A stretch of DNA of 64,000 nt from NCBI GenBank assembly GCA_017549145.1, contig JAFYVM010000015.1, forward strand, positions 21,488-85,487, read 5' to 3'. This document shows, piece by piece, positions 9,104-18,692 of this stretch; positions within the stretch are counted from its first letter, which is position 1, and each line of letters opens with the position of its first letter. Under the pieces are notes generated by a model. The model was not told the DNA's origin. It was given only the letters and a program-made list of their open reading frames with translations, and made no database searches. Both the position numbers and the translations under genes were made by a program. The stretch comes from Bacteroidales bacterium. GTDB lineage: Bacteria > Bacteroidota > Bacteroidia > Bacteroidales > UBA932.

Positions 9104-10600
9104 ATGCTACGAAAGATTCGAATCAGTTTAGCAGTGTTTGTCTTTATAAGCATTACACTGCTTTTTTTAGATTTCACAGGTACGCTTCACGCATGGCTGG
9201 GATGGATGGCAAAGATACAGTTCCTGCCAGCCATACTCGCATTGAACCTTGGCGTTATTATCCTGTTGACAGTCATTACTCTACTTTTCGGTAGAGTATA
9301 TTGTTCCGTGATTTGTCCTTTGGGAATCATGCAGGACATCATCTCATGGATTCACGGCAAGACCAAAAAGAAAAACAGATTCCGCTTCAAGTACTCCCCT
9401 GCTAAAAAGTGGCTTAGATACCTTTTATTGGGAGCATTTGTACCTGTACTCGCTCTTGGAGCAAATGCTGTTGCCCTGCTGATTGCACCTTACAGCACAT
9501 TCGGCAGAATAGCAACCAATCTCTTCTCGCCAATCTATCGACTCTGCAATAATGGACTTGCATGGATTGCCGAGAGAGTTGACAGCTATATGTTCTATAG
9601 TACTGAGGTATGGGTTGGAAGCATCTCTTCTTTGGTTGTAGCAGCTGTAACGTTTGTCATAATCTTCATCCTGGCGTGGAAAAATGGAAGAACCTGGTGT
9701 AATACAATCTGCCCTGTAGGAACATTGCTAGGAGTTCTATCACGATTCAGCCTGCTTGCTCCTGTAATCGACAAAGAGAAGTGCAGAAAATGCGGGCTCT
9801 GTGAAAAACAGTGTAAGGCATCATGTATAAATTCTACTGAAGAGGAAATCGATTATAGCAGATGCGTAGCATGTATGAACTGTATTGACTCTTGTAAGGA
9901 GGGGGCTGTTAAATTTGGGGTGAGAAAGAGATTCTTCGCTAGCGCTCAGAATGACAAGGAGAACCAGAATGACAAGGGACGCAGAGCATTTATCACGTCA
10001 GGAGCACTCCTTGTAGGAGCTGCCGCAAAGGCACAGGTGGAAAGTAAGGTGGACGGAGGTCTTGCAGAAGTAAGTTATGCCACAAAACCTGAAAGGAAAC
10101 TCCCTATGGTACCTGCCGGTTCTGTGAGCTTGAGAAACTTTGAGAATCACTGTGTCGCATGCCAGCTTTGCATCAATGCATGCCCTAACAATGTTCTCAG
10201 ACCATCATCATCACTGCACAACTTTATGCAGCCGGAGATGAACTATGACAAGGGCTATTGCAGACCAGAATGTAACATCTGTTCTCAGATCTGCCCTGCC
10301 GGAGCAATCCGCCCGATCAGCATTGAAGAGAAAACAGCCATTCAGATTGGTATCGCAGTAATTAACCTTGACAACTGCGTTGTAAATACAAATAAAGTAA
10401 ATTGTGGAAACTGTGCGCGCCACTGCCCTGCTGAGGCAATTACAATGGTGCCGCAGGACCCATCCAACGAGAATTCTCGTAAGATACCAGCGGTAAACGA
10501 GCAGAAGTGTATCGGATGTGGAGCATGTGAAAACTTGTGTCCGGCAAGACCATTCACTGCAATTCATGTAGAAGGAATCGAAGTACATAAGACCAGGTAA
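9104..10600 (+). CDS. NapH/NapG-like membrane polyferredoxin
   Basis: A 498-residue fusion. The N-terminal half has about four membrane helices and two CxxxCP motifs (CSVICP, CNTICP), as in NapH/CcoG-type proteins. It is followed by clusters CRKCGLCEKQC and CVACMNCIDSC. After a linker comes a Tat-like GRRAFITSGALLVGAAA segment, then NapG-like clusters CVACQLCINAC, CRPECNICSQIC, CGNCARHC and CIGCGACENLC. It probably passes electrons through several 4Fe-4S centres at the membrane; the partner is unknown, though the operon suggests PFL activation or the reductase that follows. The linker (residues about 276-291) is encoded by an in-frame copy of the palindromic repeat found in the lysine operon. 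Confidence 0.85.
   Translation: MLRKIRISLAVFVFISITLLFLDFTGTLHAWLGWMAKIQFLPAILALNLGVIILLTVITLLFGRVYCSVICPLGIMQDIISWIHGKTKKKNRFRFKYSPAKKWLRYLLLGAFVPVLALGANAVALLIAPYSTFGRIATNLFSPIYRLCNNGLAWIAERVDSYMFYSTEVWVGSISSLVVAAVTFVIIFILAWKNGRTWCNTICPVGTLLGVLSRFSLLAPVIDKEKCRKCGLCEKQCKASCINSTEEEIDYSRCVACMNCIDSCKEGAVKFGVRKRFFASAQNDKENQNDKGRRAFITSGALLVGAAAKAQVESKVDGGLAEVSYATKPERKLPMVPAGSVSLRNFENHCVACQLCINACPNNVLRPSSSLHNFMQPEMNYDKGYCRPECNICSQICPAGAIRPISIEEKTAIQIGIAVINLDNCVVNTNKVNCGNCARHCPAEAITMVPQDPSNENSRKIPAVNEQKCIGCGACENLCPARPFTAIHVEGIEVHKTR
9929..9976 (+). repeat. Palindromic repeat family 1, in-frame copy inside the polyferredoxin gene
   Basis: A diverged 30-nt copy (agattcttcgctagcgctca, then gaatgacaag) at 9929-9958 is followed by a partial second copy, accagaatgacaag, at 9963-9976. 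The same full-plus-partial layout occurs between dapA and dapB. It encodes part of RFFASAQNDKENQNDKG. Confidence 0.7.
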
Positions 10601-10603
10601 GCT

Positions 10604-11959
10604 ATGAAAAAGATCGATAGAAGAGAATTCCTCAAAAGAGGAGGTGCAGCAGCCGCTGCTGTTTCAGGGATGGGCTTACTCACCAGCTGCAACAATAACA
10701 AGGGCGTTGCAGAATCAGACAATGGCCCAAAGGGTGAAATGACATATCGCACCAATCAAGGAAGCGGAGATAAAGTCAGCATCCTGGGATATGGTTGTAT
10801 GAGATGGCCAATGATTAAGGACGAAAATGGGAAAGACATCGTAGATCAAGAAGCAGTAAACAGGCTTGTTGACTATGCTATTGCCAACGGGGTCAATTTC
10901 TTTGACTCTGCTCCAGTATATCTCCAGGGACAGAGTGAGAAAGCCACTGGTATCGCTCTCAGCCGCTACCCTCGTGAAAACTACTTCATCTCAACCAAGC
11001 TCTCGAATCATCGTGGAGAATATACAAAAGAAGAAGGTATCCAAATGTACAGGAACTCACTGAAGGCATTTCAAACAGATTATCTTGATTACTACCTTCT
11101 TCATAGCATCAAGAATCTCGACGTATTCAACAAGAGATTCAAGAACAATGGCCTGATTGATTTCCTCGTAGAAGAGCGCAAGGCCGGCAGGATCCGCAAC
11201 CTTGGTTTCTCATTCCATGGAAGCAAGGAAGGCTTCGACGAGCTGCTTGCCCTACATGAAACCTATCATTGGGACTTCGTTCTGATTCAGCTTAACTACC
11301 TCGATTGGAATCATGCAGGAAGCCGAAATACAAATGCTTCATATCTGCAGGCAGAGCTAGACAAAAGAGGCATTCCATCCCTCGTGATGGAGCCACTTCT
11401 TGGCGGCAGATTGGCAAATGTTCCAGATCATATTGCAGAAAGGCTTAAGACACGCAATCCGCAAGGCAGTATCGCATCTTGGGCCTTCCGTTTTGCTGGT
11501 TCGCAGCCAGGTGTATTGAGCGTACTTAGCGGAATGACATACATGGAACACCTCCAAGATAATATCAAGACCTTCTCCCCTCTCCAAAGTCTGACAGAGG
11601 ATGAATTTGACTTCCTTGAAAAGACAGCAGATCTGCTCAGTTCATACCCTACCGTACCATGTAATGACTGTAAATATTGTATGCCATGTCCATACGGCTT
11701 GGACATCCCTGCAATCCTCCTTCATTACAACAAATGTGTGAACGAAGGAATGATTACTTCTGGAAAGGAGGACAGCAATTATGCTAAAGCCAGACGTGCT
11801 TACCTGATCAGCTATGACAGAGCAGTCCCAGACCTACGTCAGGCAGACAGATGTATCGGCTGTAGAAAATGTATAAAACACTGTCCACAGCACATTAATA
11901 TCCCGCAGGAGATTCACCGCATAAGTGAATACATCGAGAACTTGAGACGAAACAAATAG
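10604..11959 (+). CDS. Aldo/keto reductase with C-terminal ferredoxin clusters, Tat-exported
   Basis: A 451-residue protein. The N-terminus RREFLKRGGAAAAA is a Tat signal, and LLTSC follows as a possible lipobox, so it may be an exported, lipid-anchored enzyme. Residues about 45-370 form an aldo/keto-reductase barrel (GYGCMRWP start, NFFDSAPVY active-site strand). The tail holds CNDCKYCMPCPYGLDIP and CIGCRKCIKHCP, two 4Fe-4S sites. The family reduces carbonyls with electrons from ferredoxin-like centres; the substrate is unknown. It is the last gene of the pfl operon, three bases after the polyferredoxin, which may be its electron donor. A strong hairpin follows. Confidence 0.88.
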   Translation: MKKIDRREFLKRGGAAAAAVSGMGLLTSCNNNKGVAESDNGPKGEMTYRTNQGSGDKVSILGYGCMRWPMIKDENGKDIVDQEAVNRLVDYAIANGVNFFDSAPVYLQGQSEKATGIALSRYPRENYFISTKLSNHRGEYTKEEGIQMYRNSLKAFQTDYLDYYLLHSIKNLDVFNKRFKNNGLIDFLVEERKAGRIRNLGFSFHGSKEGFDELLALHETYHWDFVLIQLNYLDWNHAGSRNTNASYLQAELDKRGIPSLVMEPLLGGRLANVPDHIAERLKTRNPQGSIASWAFRFAGSQPGVLSVLSGMTYMEHLQDNIKTFSPLQSLTEDEFDFLEKTADLLSSYPTVPCNDCKYCMPCPYGLDIPAILLHYNKCVNEGMITSGKEDSNYAKARRAYLISYDRAVPDLRQADRCIGCRKCIKHCPQHINIPQEIHRISEYIENLRRNK

Positions 11960-11967
11960 CTATAAAC

Positions 11968-12001
11968 AAAGAATGCAGATCAGTACTGATCTGCATTCTT
12001 T
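11968..12001. terminator. Bidirectional terminator
   Basis: A perfect 34-nt palindrome (AAAGAATGCAGATCAGT and its complement, centre AGTACT) between convergent genes, with A- and T-rich flanks. It can end both the pfl operon and the minus-strand lipoprotein operon. Confidence 0.85.
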
Positions 12002-12019
12002 ATATTATATCTGTTCCTA

Positions 12020-12478
12020 TTATAGGAATGGTAGATACTCTTCAGCTACAGAAGACTTAAGCGGCTCTGTATGATGCTGTCTGACTGTGAAAGGTATGTT
12101 CTTTCTTGTGTATGTAAGAGACTTATCCTCTCCGACATAATTCATGACAAGATTATCACCATTTACCTGTGCCTGATAGCTATATTTCCAAGCTGTCTTA
12201 TCAGAATATACACCAGTAAGGTTTACTCCGTCATAAGTGTAAGTACCAGTATAATGTCTGAAAGCACCGTCACCAATCTTCTGGAAAAGATCGAAGGTAT
12301 TGTCAGTCTTGAAAGCAAGATAAACCTCAAGAGAAACGTTTGCCTCAGTTCCCTGCCAATACCACTCACCCGAAATCTTCTCAAGATTCTTGTCTGTCTT
12401 AGTACAAGAAGCGAGACCAAGAGCAACGAAAGTTGCAAAAATCAAATTTGATATAAATTTCTTCATAGTATTCATCAT
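12020..12478 (-). CDS. Small lipoprotein, lipocalin-like
   Basis: About 152 residues; the lipobox is LGLASC. After the anchor, SGEWYWQGTEANVSLEVYLAFK and repeated beta-strand patterns (TYTYDGVNLTG, YSYQAQVNGDNLVMNY) suggest a small lipocalin-like beta-barrel of the kind common in Bacteroidota; no ligand can be named. ATGs at 12478, 12475 and 12466 are possible starts, and MKKFISN at 12466 gives the cleanest signal peptide. It directly follows the subtilisin-like gene and is the last gene of that operon. Confidence 0.7.
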   Translation of the reverse strand: MMNTMKKFISNLIFATFVALGLASCTKTDKNLEKISGEWYWQGTEANVSLEVYLAFKTDNTFDLFQKIGDGAFRHYTGTYTYDGVNLTGVYSDKTAWKYSYQAQVNGDNLVMNYVGEDKSLTYTRKNIPFTVRQHHTEPLKSSVAEEYLPFL

Positions 12479-12479
12479 T

Positions 12480-14474
12480 TTACAACCATCCGCCATTCTT
12501 TGCTACTGCAACCTCACGTGAAAGGACTGAGATTTCCTTTGTGAACGCAGATCCACCCATATCATTCTTGTTACCAAGAACATCGCCACCAGCGATAGCC
12601 TTGACAACAACCTTAGCAGATCCAACCTTTGTACACTCGATATTCAACTTACCATTCTTGACCTCTGGTGTTCCAACAACTCCCAAAGCCTCGCGAGCCT
12701 CATCACTGAGCTCAACTGAGAGGTATGTAAGGTTAGCAGCCGCACCACCGAAATACTCACCAAGAGCAAGCTTAGAAAGTTCACCAGTCTTAGCAACAAG
12801 TGTAGGTGTTCCTTCAATCTGCATGAAGAGTCTCCAAGTGTCAATTGCACCTGTACCCATTGCCTGCCAGTATTTAGTCAAATCGAAATCAATTCCGTTT
12901 GATTTCTTCTTTGAAGTCTCGATATAGTAGTCAATATTGTTTACAGATGAATAGATCATTGAAAGGAACTCATCGTATGTATATTCCTTACCAAGTTTCT
13001 TTGCATACGCAAGACCGAGAGCAACAACACCAGAAACGTGTGGACAAGCCATTGATGTTCCCTGCATGTAACCGTAATCGGTATCATAAGCTGAGCAATC
13101 ACTAGGTACAGTAGAAAGGATAGTAGCTCTATCAGACTCTGCTGTCATATTGATTGTGATATCTCCGCCTGGCGCTGAGATATTTGTTCCTGGACCATAG
13201 TTGGTATAAACCGCAGGAAGATAGTCAGGACCAAATGCAGACACACCAATCACCTCTCTGTGAGCTGCAGGGTATCCAGCCAAATGATAGCCATCATTAC
13301 CAGTTGCGAAGATTGCAAAGTTGCGATTAACTGGTGAATATGCCTGACGGTAGTTGATGAAGTAATCAAGTCCAGCCTTCTCAACATTGTAAGTCAACTC
13401 GAATACGTAATCCGATGTAACATTACCTCCAGGAAGACCGAATGAGCACTGGATAATACATGCACCATTGTTTGCGGCATACTCATAAGCCTTTGCTCGT
13501 GCTGCGATAGTAGCAGAAGAGTTTCCAGAGAACACCTGGCAAGACATCATCTTGATACCATCTCCATTACCAGATCCACCAGCAACACCACCTACTCCAA
13601 GGCCATTATTGTTAACTGCAGCAACAGTACCGGCAACGTGTGTACCATGTCCCTTGTCACCATCCTCACTCCAGCTGATTTCCTTCGGATAGTCAGTTGT
13701 GCTAAGGAAGTTCCATCCATGGATATCGTCTACATAACCATTGTTATCATCATCGATGCCGTTTCCAGGGATCTCATCCTCATTAACCCACATGTTGTCA
13801 ATGAGGTCAGGGTGATTATACTTTACACCCTCGTCGCAAATGGCAACGATGATATCAGGGTCACCTGCACAAAGTCTCCAGGCATCCTTTACATTGATAT
13901 CAGCACCCGGACGTGATGTCTCAGCCACACTAAGGTCGCAGTTGTTGATATAATGCCACTGATCTGAAAGAAGAGGATCGTTGAAAGGAACATTGAAATC
14001 ACCAAATCCCTTAGGAGTGTAATGATATGAAGTACCTTCGCTTACAAAGTTTCTATAAACCTTTGTATTGAACTGAACATAGCTTACTGACTTAAGCTCA
14101 ACAAACTTCTGAGCCATAGCCTGTGGATTCTTTGGAGCATCGAAAGAAGCGAGATACCATCTATGAAGACCCTTCGAACGTGCAAGCTCGTTATCAGAAA
14201 CGAAGATTCTCTCAAAGCTGACAGCTCCCACCTCTTCACACAAAGCAGCAAGAGCCTCATCAGTTCCTCCCTGCGCAAGAGTCTGAGCGACAGATTCCTC
14301 CAAGACAATAATGAGCGAGTTCTCGTCTGCCTCCTCAGGATTATTTACAACTTTTGTCGCATAGGCTGTCTTCGCCTCTTCCTGCGCACCTGTCAACAAG
14401 CTCTCGCTAGATCTTGAGCAAGCAGAAAAGAGTACTGCGGCAGCAAACAATGCACTGACAATTTTTCTGATCAT
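12480..14474 (-). CDS. Subtilisin-like serine protease (S8), lipoprotein
   Basis: A 664-residue lipoprotein (lipobox LFSAC, Cys19). Residues about 45-145 look like an I9-type propeptide. The catalytic residues are Asp214 in VAICDEGVKYNHPD, His276 in GHGTHVAG and Ser474 in GTSMACPHVSG, with oxyanion Asn393 in ATGND. The usual DTG after the Asp strand is DEG here, but the Asp is intact. An Asp-rich GNGIDDDNNGYVDD stretch may bind calcium. The C-terminal 130 residues form an Ig-like domain. Probably it is cell-surface exposed and cuts proteins so that the linked SusC/SusD pair can import peptides. It sits between a large surface lipoprotein and a lipocalin-like lipoprotein. Confidence 0.93.
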   Translation of the reverse strand: MIRKIVSALFAAAVLFSACSRSSESLLTGAQEEAKTAYATKVVNNPEEADENSLIIVLEESVAQTLAQGGTDEALAALCEEVGAVSFERIFVSDNELARSKGLHRWYLASFDAPKNPQAMAQKFVELKSVSYVQFNTKVYRNFVSEGTSYHYTPKGFGDFNVPFNDPLLSDQWHYINNCDLSVAETSRPGADINVKDAWRLCAGDPDIIVAICDEGVKYNHPDLIDNMWVNEDEIPGNGIDDDNNGYVDDIHGWNFLSTTDYPKEISWSEDGDKGHGTHVAGTVAAVNNNGLGVGGVAGGSGNGDGIKMMSCQVFSGNSSATIAARAKAYEYAANNGACIIQCSFGLPGGNVTSDYVFELTYNVEKAGLDYFINYRQAYSPVNRNFAIFATGNDGYHLAGYPAAHREVIGVSAFGPDYLPAVYTNYGPGTNISAPGGDITINMTAESDRATILSTVPSDCSAYDTDYGYMQGTSMACPHVSGVVALGLAYAKKLGKEYTYDEFLSMIYSSVNNIDYYIETSKKKSNGIDFDLTKYWQAMGTGAIDTWRLFMQIEGTPTLVAKTGELSKLALGEYFGGAAANLTYLSVELSDEAREALGVVGTPEVKNGKLNIECTKVGSAKVVVKAIAGGDVLGNKNDMGGSAFTKEISVLSREVAVAKNGGWL

Positions 14475-14496
14475 ATCTTTTACTTTTACTTAATTC

Positions 14497-16950
14497 TTAG
14501 TTTACAGACTCTGCGTTGTATGAAGCAGCCTTAAGTGTGAAATCAGATGTCACCTGAAGATTGCTCATATCAAGATAGTTCTTATAGTACTTTCCTGAAC
14601 GGATCTGATCTATAGCAGATCTGATGAATCCGTCAAATGTCTCGACGCTGTTAATCGGACCGCGAACGATCAAATTGCTGAACTGAGCCATCTGAGACAT
14701 TGAAACTGTTTCATCCTTTTCCTCTGCCTCAGGGAGAAGAGTACCATTCTTAGCGATGAGCTCATCATCAATATCAGGTCTGATAAGAAGCATCTCTGTC
14801 ACGATCTCCAAAAGACCCGAGTAAACAGTGTGGTTCATATCTGAGTAAGCGATAAGTGCAAATCCATCACAAACCTCACCATACTGAGCGAACTGACCAG
14901 AGTCAACGATTGCCAAAATACCGTCAGCAACAAAGCCACCCATAAGACCGATCATTCCACCATAAGCTGAACCAGTCTGAGTGTACATGAGAGCCTGAGG
15001 ATAGTAGAATGCGCCCTCATAAACGAAATGCTCGAATACCTGATCATAGTTGTATAGGAAACCGTCAAGATAGATGAATGTCAAGCGGTCATCCTTCATA
15101 TTGAAGTTCTTACGTGCATTCGGGAACAAGCCCTCGATTGTAGCGTAAGTATAACCTGTCATGTCACCTGATCCCACATATACACTTGCATCACCAAGAT
15201 ACTCTCTTGAATATCTGCCAGCCTCGATACCATAGTAACGATAGTTGCCGTAATATCCGTCCTGATTTGCAGGGATAAGGTCAGTGTTGATATCACCAAG
15301 ATCATAATGTGCAAGTCTTGGATCCCACTTACCATCAGTAGTAGCATTTGCTACAAAGAGTTTCTCACGGTAGCCATTATATGCCTCAACTACAAGTACA
15401 TACTCTGTTCCAGGTACAAGGTATCCCTGCTTGAGAGAAAGACCAGTACCGTTAACCAAGTCAAGGTATGATTTGCTGAACTGTGTTCCTCTGATCTCAT
15501 TGATCAAAGAAAGTGAGTCACGGTCCCACTGGCTCTTCTCATAGATACCTGCGTGGAGACGCTGAATGTTCTTACCATTGATATAGAGCTCAAGAGAGTT
15601 CTTTGCAGTAAGTCCCTCCTGTGCATATTTATCTGAAACTGTAAGTCCACAAGTAACGATCACCTGCTTTGCATCAGTCATGGCATCAGCTGCGCTCAAA
15701 TAACCGAATGCGATGTTTGCTGAACTCTTGATATTACCAGATGCATCCAAAGCGATAGCAACAACAGAGTACATTCCAGTCTTTTCGAAAGAGAAGTCAT
15801 AAGTAGCCTCCTTCTTAACCTTTGTAATCTCCGCATCAGCGGTGCCCGCAAGCATCTGCTGAGCCATCTCTGCCGCAGCTGTCTCAGTAAGAGTACCCTC
15901 GTAAGTAGCCATCCAGACCTGAGATACATCCTTACCGAAGTCAACCTTTACAGGAAGTTTTCCGTTCTCGTCAGAAACACCGGCTGTAAGCTCAACATGG
16001 TAATCCTTCGCACTATAACCCGGAAGGATGATACGATGCTTTCCAGTAGCATTTGCAGAATACCATCCGAGCATCTCGAGCTTCATCTGAAGTGCGCCTG
16101 AAGGGAACTCAATGACACCCTCTCTCAATGTACCGTAGACTGAAGAGATTGATGCTCCGAAATCAGCAGCATTCTCAGTTACATACGATCCGATAGAGAT
16201 CTCACCATAATCAGAATGGAGGATAAGTCCGCACTTGAATGTAGGAATCCAAACCTTATCAGGATCTGTAGCGTTGATATACATATATGACTGATATACA
16301 CAGTTAGATGACATGTTGCCACCAAAGAGTGCAGACATATAGTTTGCGCCATATACATCAAAGATACGATAGTATCCAGGCATATCATCTCTCTCCTGAA
16401 TCTGAACATTGCACTCAGCATTTGCATCAGAGACAGAGAACCAGTCCTGGAACACAGCATCACGATACTTACCTGTTGTCTCACCGTTAGGTCCCAACAA
16501 TGTGTTCCACTTGATCATTGTCACACTGAAACGAAGTGAAGAAGAGTTCTGTGAATACTTGGAAACGAACTCATCGCCATCGATCTGAAGCGTACACTCG
16601 TATGTCTTACCCAACTCGATAGAAGGGAAATACACCTGAAGTTCAGCAACCGGCTCTTCATCCTTGAAGTGAATCTCAGTAACCGAGAATACCTGAGCAG
16701 TGTCAACAATCTTTACAGGCACATGAAGTTCACCATCAGTGTTAGTACGTCTTACAGTATAAGTCAACACCCTTGAATCAGTTGGCTCGATCTGAAGATC
16801 ACCTGTAGCATTCTGAGATGGGAAATACACACCATAACAATTTTCATGATCCGGCTCACCAGGCTGATACTTGAGCTCCTCCTGGCAGGAAATTGCCGAA
16901 AGCGCGAAAATCGCAGAAATAAAATATGCAATATATCTATTCATCTTCAT
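14497..16950 (-). CDS. Large surface lipoprotein of unknown fold
   Basis: An 817-residue lipoprotein (lipobox AISCQEE) that I cannot assign to a family with certainty. The N-terminal 150 residues are beta-rich with a Tyr-Thr-Val pattern like the Ig-like domains at the base of SusE/SusF-type lipoproteins. The rest has many aromatic beta-strand segments (YGNYRYYGIEAG, YVGSGDMTGY). The position right after a SusD gene is that of accessory surface-binding lipoproteins. It may bind peptide or protein ligand, since the next gene is a protease. It begins 12 bases after the SusD stop. Confidence 0.65.
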   Translation of the reverse strand: MKMNRYIAYFISAIFALSAISCQEELKYQPGEPDHENCYGVYFPSQNATGDLQIEPTDSRVLTYTVRRTNTDGELHVPVKIVDTAQVFSVTEIHFKDEEPVAELQVYFPSIELGKTYECTLQIDGDEFVSKYSQNSSSLRFSVTMIKWNTLLGPNGETTGKYRDAVFQDWFSVSDANAECNVQIQERDDMPGYYRIFDVYGANYMSALFGGNMSSNCVYQSYMYINATDPDKVWIPTFKCGLILHSDYGEISIGSYVTENAADFGASISSVYGTLREGVIEFPSGALQMKLEMLGWYSANATGKHRIILPGYSAKDYHVELTAGVSDENGKLPVKVDFGKDVSQVWMATYEGTLTETAAAEMAQQMLAGTADAEITKVKKEATYDFSFEKTGMYSVVAIALDASGNIKSSANIAFGYLSAADAMTDAKQVIVTCGLTVSDKYAQEGLTAKNSLELYINGKNIQRLHAGIYEKSQWDRDSLSLINEIRGTQFSKSYLDLVNGTGLSLKQGYLVPGTEYVLVVEAYNGYREKLFVANATTDGKWDPRLAHYDLGDINTDLIPANQDGYYGNYRYYGIEAGRYSREYLGDASVYVGSGDMTGYTYATIEGLFPNARKNFNMKDDRLTFIYLDGFLYNYDQVFEHFVYEGAFYYPQALMYTQTGSAYGGMIGLMGGFVADGILAIVDSGQFAQYGEVCDGFALIAYSDMNHTVYSGLLEIVTEMLLIRPDIDDELIAKNGTLLPEAEEKDETVSMSQMAQFSNLIVRGPINSVETFDGFIRSAIDQIRSGKYYKNYLDMSNLQVTSDFTLKAASYNAESVN

Positions 16951-16961
16951 CGGTAGTTTTC

Positions 16962-18680
16962 TTATTTATCCTCAGCCATCGGAATCTTGCTCGATGGATC
17001 AGGGTTGTTGTTTGAATCCTTGATTGCAGTGTTTGACTGGAACTCTGCACGTGTAATCACGATATTCCACTGAGGAGATCTTCCGTCGGTAGCTGCAAGA
17101 CGGAATACTGATGGATGGTTAGAGCCTGCAAATGCACGGTTGATACCGACATTCAGACGCTTGTAGTCGAAGAGGAGGATACCCTCACCCCAGAATTCGA
17201 TACGTTTCTGAAGCATGTATTCCTTCTTGAAATCCTCCCAGCTCTGCGGGTTCTTGTCATAAGACTTGTAACGATAAGTCTTCACGAAGTCCTTAAGAAG
17301 CTGAATACCCTTATTAAGATCGAGGTTAGCCTGTGCCTCCATTTCAATGAAGTACATCTCCTCGATACGCATCAAGCAATAGTCTCCAGCATTTCCGATA
17401 TTGAAGTCATTACACTCACCCTGAGCAGGACGGAACTTAAGCGCTACGTATGGCTTAGCCGCCTGACCACCTGAAAGGAATCCAGCCTTGTCAGATGCTG
17501 TACCGGCAAACTTATATGCGTAGTAGTTCTCCTTCTGTGGGTCAAGCCATGAGTGCTTACGCCAGTCAGCGTCAGGAATCATATCATAAAGAGAGCTGCT
17601 CACACCGAACTGTGCATATCTGGCATATCCCCAAGCAGCCTCAGCTGACATGTGAGAAATGAAAGAAAGGAGGTTGTTCAAGCTCTCAGCAGAAACGCTG
17701 ATACCCCAGATCCATGCATTGTTTGAAGCGGCGCTGTTGAATCCTGTAGTAGGATCCTCCCACTGAGCCTGAGTAAGTGGAGTCTTACCACTCTCATCAA
17801 TAACCTTACGAGCATACTCTGCAGCCTTTCTGTAAGCCTCTTCCTGAGTAAGTGGAAGAACTGATGGATTAGGGTTGCCGTTATACTCCTTATATGCAGC
17901 GCCAAGCTCAAGATAAGCACGAGCATAAGTACCGTAGATTGACATCATTGTAGGAGCGTTAAAGCTGTTCTTTGACTTATCCAAAAGATCCTCAGCCTTT
18001 GCAAGGTCGTCAAAGATAAACTTATACATTGTCTCTCGGTCTACACGATCATTGTTCTTTGTATCATCGATTGTAGTATTCTCATCTACGATAGGAACAG
18101 TGAGATGTCTAAGGTGGCTTACATCAGTGTACTTGTTAAGCTTTGGCTCAAACAATCTTGCAAGATCGAGATAGAACCATGCTCTATAAGCGTAAGCCTG
18201 ACCAAGGATGTGACGAAGTTCAGTCATCTCCTTCTCGTCTGTACTACCCTCCTCGACCGCAGGCTTGATTGACGCGATAACGTCATTAGCAAGACGGATC
18301 AAAGTATAGTAATAATCCCAGAAATATGCGCAATAGGTATAATCTGCACCCTGAGCCATATTCATATCGTATGCATAGAAACGATTGTAATATGGGTTGT
18401 CTGCCATTGTAGCGATATCCTCAAGCATGTGCTCAAGACGGAGGTGAACTCCCGGCATACCGAAGTCAGTGTGATCACCATAAGAACCAGCGTAACCGGC
18501 AGCTCCTGAAGCATACAAAGTAGCAGGAATTGAGTTGATCATTGACATCAGCGCAGACTTTGAAGCAGACACCTGCTCCTGTGTAACCGAGCCTCCTACA
18601 GGCACAGTCTCCTGAATGCAGGATACTGACACAGCAACTGCTGCAACAGATAAAATGATATTATGTAGTATTCTTTTCAT
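16962..18680 (-). CDS. SusD/RagB family lipoprotein, pair 1
   Basis: About 572 residues, lipobox VSVSC. The helical TPR-like core typical of SusD includes AYAYRAWFYLDLARLF, followed by MRIEEMYFIEMEAQA and the late RIEFWGEGILLFDYKR motif. It caps the SusC barrel outside the cell and delivers ligand. ATG at 18680 (MKRIL) gives the natural signal peptide; an upstream ATG at 18689 is less likely. It closely resembles SusD pair 2 along its whole length. It starts 12 bases after the SusC stop. Confidence 0.95.
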   Translation of the reverse strand: MKRILHNIILSVAAVAVSVSCIQETVPVGGSVTQEQVSASKSALMSMINSIPATLYASGAAGYAGSYGDHTDFGMPGVHLRLEHMLEDIATMADNPYYNRFYAYDMNMAQGADYTYCAYFWDYYYTLIRLANDVIASIKPAVEEGSTDEKEMTELRHILGQAYAYRAWFYLDLARLFEPKLNKYTDVSHLRHLTVPIVDENTTIDDTKNNDRVDRETMYKFIFDDLAKAEDLLDKSKNSFNAPTMMSIYGTYARAYLELGAAYKEYNGNPNPSVLPLTQEEAYRKAAEYARKVIDESGKTPLTQAQWEDPTTGFNSAASNNAWIWGISVSAESLNNLLSFISHMSAEAAWGYARYAQFGVSSSLYDMIPDADWRKHSWLDPQKENYYAYKFAGTASDKAGFLSGGQAAKPYVALKFRPAQGECNDFNIGNAGDYCLMRIEEMYFIEMEAQANLDLNKGIQLLKDFVKTYRYKSYDKNPQSWEDFKKEYMLQKRIEFWGEGILLFDYKRLNVGINRAFAGSNHPSVFRLAATDGRSPQWNIVITRAEFQSNTAIKDSNNNPDPSSKIPMAEDK

Positions 18681-18692
18681 ATCAACCATATC

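Noticed and set aside
10211-10588. 125-residue minus-strand frame opposite the polyferredoxin
   Set aside because: It arises from the regular Cys-cluster coding on the other strand and has no start signal or family pattern.
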